DNA of 64,000 nt from Massilia sp. erpn (lineage in GTDB: Bacteria > Pseudomonadota > Gammaproteobacteria > Burkholderiales > Burkholderiaceae_D): positions 1,984,001 through 2,048,000 of the forward strand of contig NZ_CP053748.1 of the NCBI RefSeq assembly GCF_024400215.1, read 5' to 3'. The notes below the pieces were generated by a model. The model had not been told where the DNA came from. It saw only the letters and a program-made list of their open reading frames with translations, and ran no database searches. Shown in pieces: positions 40,947 through 51,980 of this stretch. Position numbers and translations under genes: made by a program. Within the stretch, counting starts at the first letter, position 1, and the number at the start of each line of letters is the position of its first letter.

Positions 40947-41546
40947 TCAATCGGCCTTGCAGTAGTCGATCAGCGTGTCGTCCTGGCGCCGGTGCCGGGG
41001 CACGCGGCGCTCGACCTGTCCCTGGGTATTGCGCTTGATGTGATCTACCAGGGACAGCGCCGCTTGCAATGCTTCGCGCATGCCGTGGGCCGCGATCTCC
41101 ATGGTTTCGGCAGGGGAGGCGGGCCGCGCCTGCAGGTTCTTTTGCAAGGCGCCGCGCAATTTTGCGGCCTGGGTCCAGTTCTTTTCGCTCGGCAGTTGAA
41201 TCCATAAATCTTGCCAGGCATTTCTGCCTTCGCCGGCAATCGCGATGGTCATCTGCCGTGGCGAAACCGGCCGGCCCTGGAAGCGCAACTCGTCGCCGGC
41301 CACCTGCGCATAAAAACACTGGCCGTCGTAATGCATGCGCAAGCGGCTGTCGCTGGGGAGGCACAGGCATTTCCATTGATAGCCTTGGCCTGTACGGGCG
41401 GTTTGCTGTTGCGCCTTGATCCATTGCTGAATGGCGAAAGTTGCCGCTTGCTCAAGCGTCAGCGGATTGCCGGTTCGGTCCAGGAAGTCGCCCAGTTCGG
41501 CCAATACCGATGATGGGACTTCATAGCGGGATGCTCGATCATTCAT
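40947..41546 (-). CDS. Hypothetical protein behind a long inverted repeat
   Basis: 199-residue protein I do not recognise. No signal peptide or membrane helix. The first 50 residues are helical (SSVLAELGDFLDRTGNPLTL, then EQAATFAIQQWI) and could be a small DNA-binding or dimerisation unit, which is only a guess. A middle part with beta-like strands (YQWKCLCLPSDSRLRMHYDG) follows, and the C-terminus is basic (ERRVPRHRRQDD). The ATG has AAGGAG eight bases upstream, and that site lies inside one arm of a 40-bp inverted repeat (41548-41661). It is convergent with rep (10-bp gap). Confidence 0.75.
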   Translation of the reverse strand: MNDRASRYEVPSSVLAELGDFLDRTGNPLTLEQAATFAIQQWIKAQQQTARTGQGYQWKCLCLPSDSRLRMHYDGQCFYAQVAGDELRFQGRPVSPRQMTIAIAGEGRNAWQDLWIQLPSEKNWTQAAKLRGALQKNLQARPASPAETMEIAAHGMREALQAALSLVDHIKRNTQGQVERRVPRHRRQDDTLIDYCKAD

Positions 41547-41547
41547 T

Positions 41548-41661
41548 CTCGTTCTCCTTCCGCGTTTTATCGCATTTGTCCTCGTTTCTTCTTATTGGAC
41601 CCGAAAGAGGTGCGCGAGTTCAAACGAGATGAAACGCGATAAAACGAGAAGGGGAAACGAG
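41548..41661. repeat. 40-bp imperfect inverted repeat over the ribosome-binding site
   Basis: Arms 41548-41587 and 41622-41661 are complementary at 31 of 40 positions, including an unbroken 11-bp core (GCGATAAAACG on one strand), with a 34-base loop. AACGAG recurs several times. On the minus strand the inner arm contains the Shine-Dalgarno of the 199-residue protein, so a folded leader could hide it. An operator or remnant of a mobile element are alternatives. Confidence 0.65.
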
Positions 41662-41764
41662 AGCATTTGATCGAGGATGGTGATACGGATTGCCCCACTC
41701 GCGCTCTGCCGCGCAAGGCTGGGGCCGCTGTTACAATGCCGGTTTTTGCCGCAAGGAGTACGCC

Positions 41765-41968
41765 GTGAGCGACGAAGACCGCTTTATCGACATCGAAATC
41801 AAGCTCGCGCACCAGGAGGATCTGGTGGAATCGCTTAACACCCGCATCTACGAGCAGCAAAAGCAGATCGACAAGCTGGAAGCCATGCTGAACGCCCTGG
41901 CCGAGCATCTGCGCAACAATGCCCAGCACGGGCAGACGCCACTCAACGAGCGTCCGCCGCATTACTGA
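41765..41968 (+). CDS. slyX: SlyX-family protein
   Basis: 67-residue coiled-coil protein with a GTG start after AAGGAGTACGCC. The family pattern is EIKLAHQEDLVESLNTRIYE, then QQKQIDKLEAML, with the characteristic C-terminal PPHY. SlyX function is unknown. The upstream part of the open frame overlaps the inverted-repeat region and is not coding. Confidence 0.88.
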   Translation: MSDEDRFIDIEIKLAHQEDLVESLNTRIYEQQKQIDKLEAMLNALAEHLRNNAQHGQTPLNERPPHY

Positions 41969-42060
41969 TCGCTGCCTGCCGGTCGCGCGCCGCCGGGTCG
42001 CCGCCTGAAGACTGCGGCCGATTCTGTTAAGGTAGCCGTATCCATCCGCAGCGACCGGCC

Positions 42061-42741
42061 ATGAACTACCTTGCCCACATCTACCTTGCCCGCCATAGCG
42101 ACGACGCCATGGTCGGCGCCCTGCTGGGCGATTTCGTCAAGGTCAATGCGCAAGCCATCTATCCTGCGGAAGTGGTGCGGGAAATCCAGCTGCACCGCTA
42201 TATCGACAGCTATACCGACAGCCATCCCATTGTGCGCTCGGCCGTGCAGCTGTTTGGCGAGGGACGCCGGCGCTACGCCGGCATCGTGCTTGACGTGTTC
42301 TACGACCATCTGCTGTCGCGCCGCTGGGCGGAATACAGCAACGCGCCAAAAGAAGAATTGATCCAGCGTTTTTACCAGGCGGTGACGCAGTACGAGCCGC
42401 TGCTGCCCGAGCGCCTGCGCGCCATCCTGCCGCATATGGTGGCGCAGGACTGGCTGGGCGGCTATGAGGATCTGGCCAGCGTGGAACTGGCCGTCCAGCG
42501 CATCTCCCAGCGCCTGAGCCGCAACGGCCACCTGATGCGCGAAGGTTTGCTCGATGTGCGCGAACACTACGACGTCCTGGCCGCCGGCTTCGACCAGTTT
42601 TTCCCGCAGCTGATCCGGTTTGCGGAACAGAAGCGCGGGACGATGCTGTCGCATATGCCTGAAGTGCATGGGATAAGGCCGGCTAATCCGGCTTTTGCCG
42701 AAGCGGCGTCCCGTTTAGAATTGCCGAAATTACCTAATTGA
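42061..42741 (+). CDS. acpH: Acyl carrier protein phosphodiesterase
   Basis: 226-residue AcpH (DUF479) enzyme that removes 4'-phosphopantetheine from holo-ACP. It begins MNYLAHIYLARHSDDAMVGA, with the family motifs GDFVK and QLHRYIDSYTDSHPIVRSA, and YAGIVLDVFYDHLLSRRW carrying the metal-ligand Asp/His residues. Length is near the family norm (about 195-230). It stands alone between slyX and a membrane protein. Confidence 0.88.
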   Translation: MNYLAHIYLARHSDDAMVGALLGDFVKVNAQAIYPAEVVREIQLHRYIDSYTDSHPIVRSAVQLFGEGRRRYAGIVLDVFYDHLLSRRWAEYSNAPKEELIQRFYQAVTQYEPLLPERLRAILPHMVAQDWLGGYEDLASVELAVQRISQRLSRNGHLMREGLLDVREHYDVLAAGFDQFFPQLIRFAEQKRGTMLSHMPEVHGIRPANPAFAEAASRLELPKLPN

Positions 42742-42794
42742 TAATTTGAGGGCTTGCCGTCGGCGGGCCGGAATTTCCGCATACAGGACGATCC

Positions 42795-43370
42795 ATGGGC
42801 AAGAGCCGCCTTGAAGCCTTCAGCGATGGCGTGATCGCCATCATCATCACCATCATGGTGCTGGAACTTAAAGTCCCGCACGGCACGAGCTGGGAGACCC
42901 TGGGGCCGCTGCTGCCCATCTTCCTCAGCTATGTGCTGAGCTTCATCTATGTCGGCATCTACTGGAACAACCACCACCATCTGCTGCACGCGGCCAGCAA
43001 GGTCGATGGCCGCGTCATGTGGGCCAATCTGCACCTGCTGTTCTGGCTTTCGCTGATTCCCTTCGTCACCGGCTGGATGGGCGAGAACCATTACGCCTCG
43101 CTGCCCGTCACCATGTATGGCGTGGTACTGCTGATGTGCGCCATCGCCTATCTGGTCCTGGCCTGCGCACTGAGCGCCCTGCACGGCAAGCAGTCGCCAC
43201 TGGCCGAGGCCATGGGCCGGCAGGGCAAGGAAGTGTATTCCATCGTTTTGTATGTTCTGGCCATCGCTGCCTCGGTCTGGTATCCGTGGCTGGGCGTCGG
43301 TTTGTACGCGCTGGTCGCAGTGCTCTGGTTCATTCCCGACCGGCGTATCGCAAAGCGGCTGGAGCATTGA
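42795..43370 (+). CDS. TMEM175/DUF1211-family membrane protein
   Basis: 191-residue protein with about five to six hydrophobic segments. It starts with the family signature RLEAFSDGVIAIIITIMVLE, including the FSD motif that lines the pore in bacterial TMEM175 potassium channels. The HHHLLHAASKVDGRVMWANL segment after the second helix is also typical. Some family members are potassium channels; activity here is inferred. It is 54 bp after acpH. Confidence 0.82.
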   Translation: MGKSRLEAFSDGVIAIIITIMVLELKVPHGTSWETLGPLLPIFLSYVLSFIYVGIYWNNHHHLLHAASKVDGRVMWANLHLLFWLSLIPFVTGWMGENHYASLPVTMYGVVLLMCAIAYLVLACALSALHGKQSPLAEAMGRQGKEVYSIVLYVLAIAASVWYPWLGVGLYALVAVLWFIPDRRIAKRLEH

Positions 43371-43425
43371 GTTGTTTGTTCCCTCCGCATAGCCACGCCA
43401 ACACTCCCTCGCACAAAGGAAAATC

Positions 43426-43749
43426 ATGTCCATCTCTTCCATCGGCACGCGCGACAGCGTGTTCATGCCCTCCACCTCAGCGCCCGCCAGCAGCCCGAAA
43501 ACCGGGGGCGCTTCGGCCACCGGCAGCAAGGGGCTGAACGCGGAGTTGGAGGATTATCTGAAAATGAGTCCAGCCCAGCGCATGCGCGAGGCGCTGCTGA
43601 AAAAGCTCGGCCTCAGCGAAGACGATCTGGCGAAAATGGGACCGGAAGAGCGCAAAAAAGTTGATGAGCAGATGGGCGATCTGGCCAAGCAGGAAATGCA
43701 GAAGATCAGCGACAAAACCAAGGGCAATATGATCGATACCAGCGCGTGA
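43426..43749 (+). CDS. Small soluble hypothetical protein
   Basis: 107 residues; ATG preceded by AAAGGAAAATC. The first 40 residues are Ser/Thr/Ala/Gly-rich and probably disordered. The rest is charged and helical (YLKMSPAQRMREALLKKLGL; EERKKVDEQMGDLAKQEMQK). No signal peptide. I do not recognise a family. Codon use and the ribosome site support it as real. It could be a small regulator or secreted effector-like protein, but nothing shows that. Confidence 0.65.
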   Translation: MSISSIGTRDSVFMPSTSAPASSPKTGGASATGSKGLNAELEDYLKMSPAQRMREALLKKLGLSEDDLAKMGPEERKKVDEQMGDLAKQEMQKISDKTKGNMIDTSA

Positions 43750-43858
43750 CGGACGCGCGGGACAGGCCGTGACGCGGCCACGGCGGCCTGCTATTATCTG
43801 ACGCTTATGTGCTGTCCGCAGAGGCAGCATTTTCCTTGGCGTTGATAAGAAAGATGAT

Positions 43859-45991
43859 ATGTCCCATCCTCGAATGCTCGTTCTCGCCGCCAGCCTTGGC
43901 CTGGCACTGACCTCCATGACCCACGCTACCCCCGTCACCAAGCCTGTCGCCGCAGCCGCCGCTGCGGCCAATCCCCTGTTCAAGGCCAGCACGTTGCCGC
44001 TGCAGTACCCGGCTTTCGACCAGATCAAGGACGAACATTTCGCGCCCGCCTTCAAGGCCGCCATGGCCGAGAACCTGAAGGAAATCGCCGCTATCGCCAA
44101 CAATCCGCAGCCCGCCACCTTCGACAACACCATCGTGGCGATGGAGCGCTCGGGCGAGATGCTGCACCGCGTGCAGACCATCTTCGGCAATCTGCAGGGC
44201 GCCAACACCAACGACAAGCTCGATGAAATCAGCCGCAGCATGTCGCCCAAGCTGGCCGCACACAGCGACGCCATCTTCCTGAACGCCAAGCTGTTCCAGC
44301 GTGTGCAGTCGCTGTACGCGCAGCGCGACAAGCTGGGCCTGGACGCCGAAGCGGCCCATCTGCTGGAGCGCTACCACACCGATTTCCTGCGTTCCGGCGC
44401 CCAGCTGTCGGCCGCGCAGAAAGCCAAGCTGAAAACCCTGAACGCGCAGATCGCCAGCCTGCAAACCACCTTCGACCAGAACGTGCTGAAGGAAACCAAT
44501 GCCTCGGCCCTGGTGCTCGACAGCCGCGCCGACCTGGCCGGCCTGAGCGAGGCGGCCATCGACGCCGCCGCCGCCGAAGCCAAGTCGCGCAAGCTGCCCG
44601 GTAAATTCGTGCTGCCGCTGATGAACACCACCAGCCAGCCGGCGCTGGGCGAATTGACCAATGCCGCCATCCGCGCCCGCCTGCTGAAAGCGTCGATGGA
44701 GCGCGGCAGCCATGGCGGCAAATACGATAACCGCGAAGTGGTGCGCAAGCTGGCCAAGCTGCGCGCCGAACAGGCGGTCCTGCTGGGCTATGCCGATTTC
44801 GCCTCCTACTCGCTGGAAGAGGAAACCGCGAAGAATCCGGCCGCCGTCAACAAGCTGCTGTCCGAGCTGGCCAAACCGGCCGCCGACAATGCGCGCCGCG
44901 AAGCGGCCGACCTGCAGGCCGTCGCCGGCGGTAAGATCGCCGCCTCCGACTGGGACTTCTACACCGACAAGGTGCGCGCCCAGCGCTTCGCCTTTGACGA
45001 GAAGCAGCTCAAGCCTTATTTCGAGCTCGATAGCGTGCTGATCAACGGTGTGTTCTACGCGGCGGGCAAGCTGTATGGCCTGAGCTTCAAGGAGCGCAAG
45101 GATCTGCCGGTGTACAACCCGGACGTGCGCGTCTTCGACGTCTTCGACGCCGACGGCAAGCAGCTCGCCATCTTCCTGGCCGATATGTACGCCCGCAGCA
45201 ATAAGCAGGGCGGCGCCTGGATGAACGAATACGTGTCGCAGTCGAAGCTGAACGGCACGCTGCCGGTGGTGGCCAACCACCTGAACATCCCCAAGCCGCC
45301 CGCCGGCGAGCCGACCCTGCTGACGGTGGACGAGGTGAAGACCGCCTTCCACGAATTCGGTCACGCCCTGCACGGCATGTTCTCGAATGTGACCTATCCG
45401 CGCTTCTCCGGCACCAGCGTGCCGCGCGACTTCGTCGAATACCCGTCGCAAGTGAACGAGATGTGGATGGATTGGCCGGAAGTGCTGGCCAACTACGCCA
45501 AGCACTACAAGACCGGCGAGCCGATGCCGAAAGAGCTGCTCGACAAGGTACGCGCGTCGAAGAAATTCAACCAGGGCTTTGCCACCACCGAATACCTGGC
45601 CGCCTCGCTGCTGGACCAGCGCTGGCACCAGATCAAGCCGGCGCAAGTGCCGTCTGACGTGCTGGGCTTCGAAGCGGCCGCACTGAAAGAGGCCGGCGTC
45701 GACCTGGCCGAAGTGCCGCCGCGTTACCGCACCACCTACTTCAACCACAGTTTCGCGGGCGGCTACTCGGCTGGCTACTACGCCTATCTGTGGAGCGAGA
45801 AGCTGGACGCCGACACCGTCGAATGGTTCAAGGAAAACGGCGGGCTGCAGCGCAAAAATGGCGACTGGTTCCGTCAAACGCTGCTCTCGCGCGGCGGCAC
45901 CGCCGACGCCCTGCAACTGTTCCGCGACTTCCGCGGCCGCGACGCCAAGATCGAACCCCTGCTCGAGCGCCGCGGCCTGAACGCCAAGTAA
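43859..45991 (+). CDS. M3-family metallopeptidase, copy A (Dcp-like)
   Basis: 710-residue secreted zinc peptidase. A signal peptide covers about residues 1-23 (LVLAASLGLALTSMTHATPV). The zinc motif HEFGH starts at residue 498 in FHEFGHALHGMF, with the downstream Glu in FVEYPSQVNEMW. The C-terminal AGGYSAGYYAYLWSEKLDAD block is typical of peptidyl-dipeptidase Dcp/oligopeptidase A. It is paralogous to the next gene, sharing long identical stretches. A nested palindrome follows 15 bp after its stop. Confidence 0.9.
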   Translation: MSHPRMLVLAASLGLALTSMTHATPVTKPVAAAAAAANPLFKASTLPLQYPAFDQIKDEHFAPAFKAAMAENLKEIAAIANNPQPATFDNTIVAMERSGEMLHRVQTIFGNLQGANTNDKLDEISRSMSPKLAAHSDAIFLNAKLFQRVQSLYAQRDKLGLDAEAAHLLERYHTDFLRSGAQLSAAQKAKLKTLNAQIASLQTTFDQNVLKETNASALVLDSRADLAGLSEAAIDAAAAEAKSRKLPGKFVLPLMNTTSQPALGELTNAAIRARLLKASMERGSHGGKYDNREVVRKLAKLRAEQAVLLGYADFASYSLEEETAKNPAAVNKLLSELAKPAADNARREAADLQAVAGGKIAASDWDFYTDKVRAQRFAFDEKQLKPYFELDSVLINGVFYAAGKLYGLSFKERKDLPVYNPDVRVFDVFDADGKQLAIFLADMYARSNKQGGAWMNEYVSQSKLNGTLPVVANHLNIPKPPAGEPTLLTVDEVKTAFHEFGHALHGMFSNVTYPRFSGTSVPRDFVEYPSQVNEMWMDWPEVLANYAKHYKTGEPMPKELLDKVRASKKFNQGFATTEYLAASLLDQRWHQIKPAQVPSDVLGFEAAALKEAGVDLAEVPPRYRTTYFNHSFAGGYSAGYYAYLWSEKLDADTVEWFKENGGLQRKNGDWFRQTLLSRGGTADALQLFRDFRGRDAKIEPLLERRGLNAK

Positions 45992-46005
45992 GTCCACCGC
46001 AGAGT

Positions 46006-46043
46006 CCGTGTCCACCCTGGTGCCTGGCACCGACCGGACACGG
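46006..46043. repeat. Nested palindrome, REP-like family, copy 3
   Basis: Outer arms CCGTGTCC (46006-46013) and GGACACGG (46036-46043) flank an inner perfect 6+1+6 palindrome GGTGCC-T-GGCACC (46019-46031). The outer arms match the copy at 48226-48263, but the inner core differs. It is 14 bases after the stop of M3 copy A, and the next gene starts 46 bp later. Confidence 0.7.
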
Positions 46044-46088
46044 TCTCAAGTGTAGTCTGCACCTTTTCTTTTTAGAGTTACGTATTCC

Positions 46089-48212
46089 ATGAAACACCCA
46101 CAATTGCTTTTGATCGCTGCCGGCCTGGCGCTGGCGGGTTTCGCTTCGGCCCATGCGGTGCCGCTGGCGGAATCGAATCCGTTCGCCAGACCAAGCACGC
46201 TGCCTTTCCAGTATCCGGCTTTCGACAAGATCCATAACGAGGACTATGCGCCGGCGTATGAGGCGGGCATCCGCGAGCAGGCAGACGAAATCGCAGCCAT
46301 CGCCAATAATGCGCAGCCGGCGACGTTCGAGAACACCATCGTGGCGATGGAGCGTTCGGGCCAGCTGCTGGCGCGCGTGTCTTCCGTGTTCGGCAATCTG
46401 TCGGGCGCGAATACCAATGACAGCATGGAAGCGCTGGACCGCGAGCTGGCGCCGAAACTGGCGGCGCACAGCGATGCCATCCGCTTGAACGGCAAGCTGT
46501 ATCAGCGCATCAAGTCGCTGTACGAGAAGCACAATAAGCTGGGCCTGGACGCCGAGTCGAAGTTCCTGCTCGAGCGCTACCACACCGATTTCGTGCGCGC
46601 CGGCGCTAAGCTGTCGGCTGCCAACAAGGAAAAGCTGAAGTCCTATAACACCCAGCTGGCCGCCCTGCAAACGACCTTCAGCCAGAATGTGTTGAAAGAA
46701 GCCAATGCCTCGGCCCTGATCGTCGATACGCGCGAAGAGCTGGCCGGCATGAGCGAGAAGGCGATCGACGCCGCCGCCGCTGCCGCCAAGGCGCGCGGCC
46801 TGGAGGGCAAGTTCGCCATCGCCGTCAGCAATACCACCGGACAGGCGCCGCTGGCGGTGCTGAGCAACCGCGGCACGCGCCAGCGCCTGCTGGAAGCGTC
46901 GCTGGTGCGCGGCAGCCATGGCGGCGAGTTTGACAACCGCGCCATCGTGACCCGGATCGCCAAGCTGCGCGCCGAACGCGCGGCGCTGCTGGGCTACCGC
47001 AACCACGCCAGCTATGCGCTGGAAGACCAGACAGCGCACGACACGGGCGCCGTCAACAAGCTGCTGGCCGAATTCGCCAAGCCGGCCGTGGCCAATGCGC
47101 GCCGCGAAGCGGCCGATATCCAGCAGGTGATCGATGCCGAGAAGGGCGGCTTCACCGTCGGCGCCCACGACTGGGCCTTCTACAGCGACAAGGTGCGCCA
47201 GGCGCGCTATGCCTTCGACCAGAGCCAGCTGCGTCCCTATTTCGAGCTTGATAATGTGCTGGCGAATGGCCTGTTCTTCGCCGCCAACAAGGTGTATGGC
47301 CTGAGCTTCAAGGAGCGCAAGGATCTGCCGGTCTACAACCCGGATGTGCGCGTGTTCGACGTGTTCGACGCCGACGGCAAGCCGCTGGCCATCTTCCTGG
47401 CCGACTTCTACGCGCGCGGCAATAAGCGCGGCGGTGCCTGGATGAATGCCTATGTGTCCCAGTCCAAACTGATGGGCACCCAGCCGGTGATCGCCAACCA
47501 CCTGAACATTCCCAAGCCCTCGGCCGGCGAGCCGACCCTGCTCACCTATGACGAGCTGCGCACCCTGTTCCACGAATTCGGCCATGCCCTGCACGGCATG
47601 TTCTCCGACGTGAACTATCCGCGTTTTGCCGGCACCCGCGTGCCGCGCGACTTTGTCGAGTTCCCGTCCCAGGTCAATGAGATGTGGGCCACCTGGCCGG
47701 AAGTGCTGGCCAACTACGCCAAGCATTACCAGACCGGCGCGCCGATGCCGCAAGAGCTGCTCGACAAGGTGCAGGCCGCGAAGAAGTTCAATGAAGGTTA
47801 CCGCACCACCGAGTATCTGGCCGCTGCCATCATCGACCAGCGCTGGCACCAACTGGGCGCCAAGCAGGTGCCAAGCGATGTGCTGGGCTTCGAAGCGGCC
47901 GCGTTGAAAGATGCCGGCGTCGACTTCACGGCGGTGCCGCCGCGCTACCGCACCACCTACTTCTCGCACGTCTTCGCCGGCGGCTACGCGGCCGGCTACT
48001 ACGGCTATCTGTGGAGCGAAAAGCTCGACGCTGACAGCGTCGAATGGTTCAAGGAGAATGGCGGCATGCTGCGCAAGAACGGCGACTGGTTCCGCAAGAT
48101 GCTGCTCTCGCGCGGCGGCACCATGGACGCCATGCAAATGTTCCGCGCCTTCCGCGGCCGCGACGCCAAGATCGAACCGCTGCTCGAGCGCCGCGGCCTG
48201 ACGGGCCAGTAA
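46089..48212 (+). CDS. M3-family metallopeptidase, copy B (Dcp-like)
   Basis: 707-residue tandem paralogue of the preceding gene. The signal peptide is LLLIAAGLALAGFASAHAVP. The HEFGH motif starts at residue 495. The stretch NPDVRVFDVFDADGK is identical in both copies, and VPRDFVE..PSQVNEMW and AGGY.AGYY.YLWSEKLDAD differ only at the dotted positions, so the pair arose by duplication. N-termini differ more. Both keep all zinc ligands, so neither looks like a pseudogene. It has its own start and no clear promoter apart from the 97-bp spacer carrying a palindrome. Confidence 0.9.
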   Translation: MKHPQLLLIAAGLALAGFASAHAVPLAESNPFARPSTLPFQYPAFDKIHNEDYAPAYEAGIREQADEIAAIANNAQPATFENTIVAMERSGQLLARVSSVFGNLSGANTNDSMEALDRELAPKLAAHSDAIRLNGKLYQRIKSLYEKHNKLGLDAESKFLLERYHTDFVRAGAKLSAANKEKLKSYNTQLAALQTTFSQNVLKEANASALIVDTREELAGMSEKAIDAAAAAAKARGLEGKFAIAVSNTTGQAPLAVLSNRGTRQRLLEASLVRGSHGGEFDNRAIVTRIAKLRAERAALLGYRNHASYALEDQTAHDTGAVNKLLAEFAKPAVANARREAADIQQVIDAEKGGFTVGAHDWAFYSDKVRQARYAFDQSQLRPYFELDNVLANGLFFAANKVYGLSFKERKDLPVYNPDVRVFDVFDADGKPLAIFLADFYARGNKRGGAWMNAYVSQSKLMGTQPVIANHLNIPKPSAGEPTLLTYDELRTLFHEFGHALHGMFSDVNYPRFAGTRVPRDFVEFPSQVNEMWATWPEVLANYAKHYQTGAPMPQELLDKVQAAKKFNEGYRTTEYLAAAIIDQRWHQLGAKQVPSDVLGFEAAALKDAGVDFTAVPPRYRTTYFSHVFAGGYAAGYYGYLWSEKLDADSVEWFKENGGMLRKNGDWFRKMLLSRGGTMDAMQMFRAFRGRDAKIEPLLERRGLTGQ

Positions 48213-48225
48213 GCCACCCCTGAGT

Positions 48226-48263
48226 CCGTGTCCACCTTGGGGTCAGACCCCAATCGGACACGG
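48226..48263. repeat. Nested palindrome, REP-like family, copy 4
   Basis: Outer arms CCGTGTCC (48226-48233) and GGACACGG (48256-48263) flank an inner TTGGGGTC-A-GACCCCAA (48237-48253), the same core as copies 1 and 2. It lies 13 bases after the stop of M3 copy B, the equivalent position to copy 3 after copy A. Confidence 0.7.
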
Positions 48264-48352
48264 GCTCGGCTGTAGGATGCTGCTTAGATCATGGCTGGAT
48301 CAGCCATTTCGGTGTATAAATTCATTGTGGTCATTTCATTTGGATTTGGGAT

Positions 48353-48625
48353 ATGAATAAGCTGAAAGAGCAATTGAAAACCCTGCATGAACAGCTGCAT
48401 CAGACGGGGCCGATCGATGAGGAATTGCTGGATCTGCTGCAGCAGCTCGATGGCGATATCAAGTCGCTGCTGGAGCAGGGCGCGGCGGCACAGCCGGAAA
48501 GCACCACCACCTATGGCCTGGCCGAACGCACCCAGGAGCTGACGGCGCGCTTCGCGGCCCAGCATCCGGCGCTGGAGCCGACCTTGCGCGAGCTGGGACG
48601 CATCCTCGGCAATATGGGCATTTGA
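48353..48625 (+). CDS. DUF4404-family small protein
   Basis: 90-residue protein, largely helical: NKLKEQLKTLHEQLHQTGPI, DEELLDLLQQLDGDIKSLLE, then ELTARFAAQHPALEPTLREL. This matches the DUF4404 pattern. Function unknown; probably cytoplasmic and oligomeric. Tail to tail with the next gene, with a bidirectional-looking hairpin between. Confidence 0.72.
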   Translation: MNKLKEQLKTLHEQLHQTGPIDEELLDLLQQLDGDIKSLLEQGAAAQPESTTTYGLAERTQELTARFAAQHPALEPTLRELGRILGNMGI

Positions 48626-48634
48626 GCCGCGCAT

Positions 48635-48664
48635 AAAAAAACGGGACAGTCCGCAGACCGTCCC
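48635..48664 (-). terminator. Intrinsic terminator between convergent genes
   Basis: Arms GGGACAGTC (48643-48651) and GACCGTCCC (48656-48664) pair with one mismatch. On the minus strand the hairpin is followed by seven T residues (48635-48641), so it mainly terminates the minus-strand membrane-protein gene. Confidence 0.75.
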
Positions 48665-48709
48665 GCTTGGAAGAGGACCCGGGGCAAGCACCACCCCGGG
48701 CGGCTAGCG

Positions 48710-49219
48710 TTACGGAAACGCCAGCATGGGCGGTTCTTCACCGCCAAAGTCGAAATCGGGATGGCGCCGCGCGATCGCCGCTTCAATGTCCTTCATGCGC
48801 CGCACCGGCACATCGACCATCATCAGCACCTGGCCTTGATCGAGACGGGGCGCATACTGCTCCAGTTTCTTGTTCGGAATGGCCGCCGCATTCATGCCGG
48901 AAGCCCAGCCGCCGAACAAGGCGCCGCCCAGGGCCACCAGCAGGATGCTGGCGGTGCGCAGGGTGATGCCTTCGGGCGGGAAAAACGAGAGGAAGATGCC
49001 GGCGCCCAGGCCGACCACCCCGCCGATGATGGTGCCCCACTGGGCGCCATGGATCAGGTCGGTTTTCACCATGAAGCTGCAGCCCGGCATATCGTCCGGC
49101 AGCGGCGCGCGTGCCATGAAGCGGATATGGCGCTCTTCGATGCGCGCCAGCAGCATCTCGTCGAGCATGGCGCGGGCGCTGGGCAGATCGGGCAGCATAT
49201 AGTACAGGCGGCGTCGCAT
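48710..49219 (-). CDS. Membrane protein with DUF1269-like glycine-rich helices
   Basis: 169 residues. A soluble N-terminal part (RRLYYMLPDLPSARAMLDEM) is followed by a pair of Gly-rich hydrophobic segments (WGTIIGGVVGLGAGIFLSFF; ASILLVALGGALFGGWASGM) and a C-terminal part with QGQVLMMVDVPVRRMKDIEA. This resembles DUF1269-type stress proteins. Function unknown. It is divergent from the radical SAM gene. Confidence 0.65.
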   Translation of the reverse strand: MRRRLYYMLPDLPSARAMLDEMLLARIEERHIRFMARAPLPDDMPGCSFMVKTDLIHGAQWGTIIGGVVGLGAGIFLSFFPPEGITLRTASILLVALGGALFGGWASGMNAAAIPNKKLEQYAPRLDQGQVLMMVDVPVRRMKDIEAAIARRHPDFDFGGEEPPMLAFP

Positions 49220-49400
49220 GATGGTGTCTCCCGAGGGTGGTTTTTCTCGTTATAGCAAAAATGCTACGCAAAGCAATGTACTTTTGCTATTTTTCGGGCG
49301 GCATCCGCCTTGCGCTTTTCATACAAGTTGTTGAAAATTAAGAGTTTTTCGACGGAAAAATCGGCCGCCGCCGTGCTACGTTCCGGGCATTTCCGGTACA

Positions 49401-51791
<2,391 letters not shown>

Positions 51792-51814
51792 GCGTCAGGC
51801 GAAAAAGGAACGCG

Positions 51815-51838
51815 AAAGGGGAGCTGCGGCTCCCCTTT
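51815..51838 (+). terminator. Hairpin after the YgiQ-family gene
   Basis: Perfect 10-bp arms AAAGGGGAGC (51815-51824) and GCTCCCCTTT (51829-51838) with a TGCG loop, 24 bp after the stop. The right arm ends in TTT but no longer T-run follows, so termination may be partial. Confidence 0.6.
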
Positions 51839-51980
51839 GGCATTGGATTTCTGGTTGGCAACGTTGTATGATCGCCATTCCGCACAATAGCAAGGCAAAT
51901 GCCGGCCTGCTCGCGCGACGGCGCAGCCCGTTCCCGCCTTACACTAGGCGGCAAGCTGCTCTCATTCATTCCGGATTCCT

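Noticed and set aside
43805..48137. Two similar antisense frames opposite the M3 peptidase genes
   Set aside because: Their mutual similarity only reflects the duplicated sense genes.
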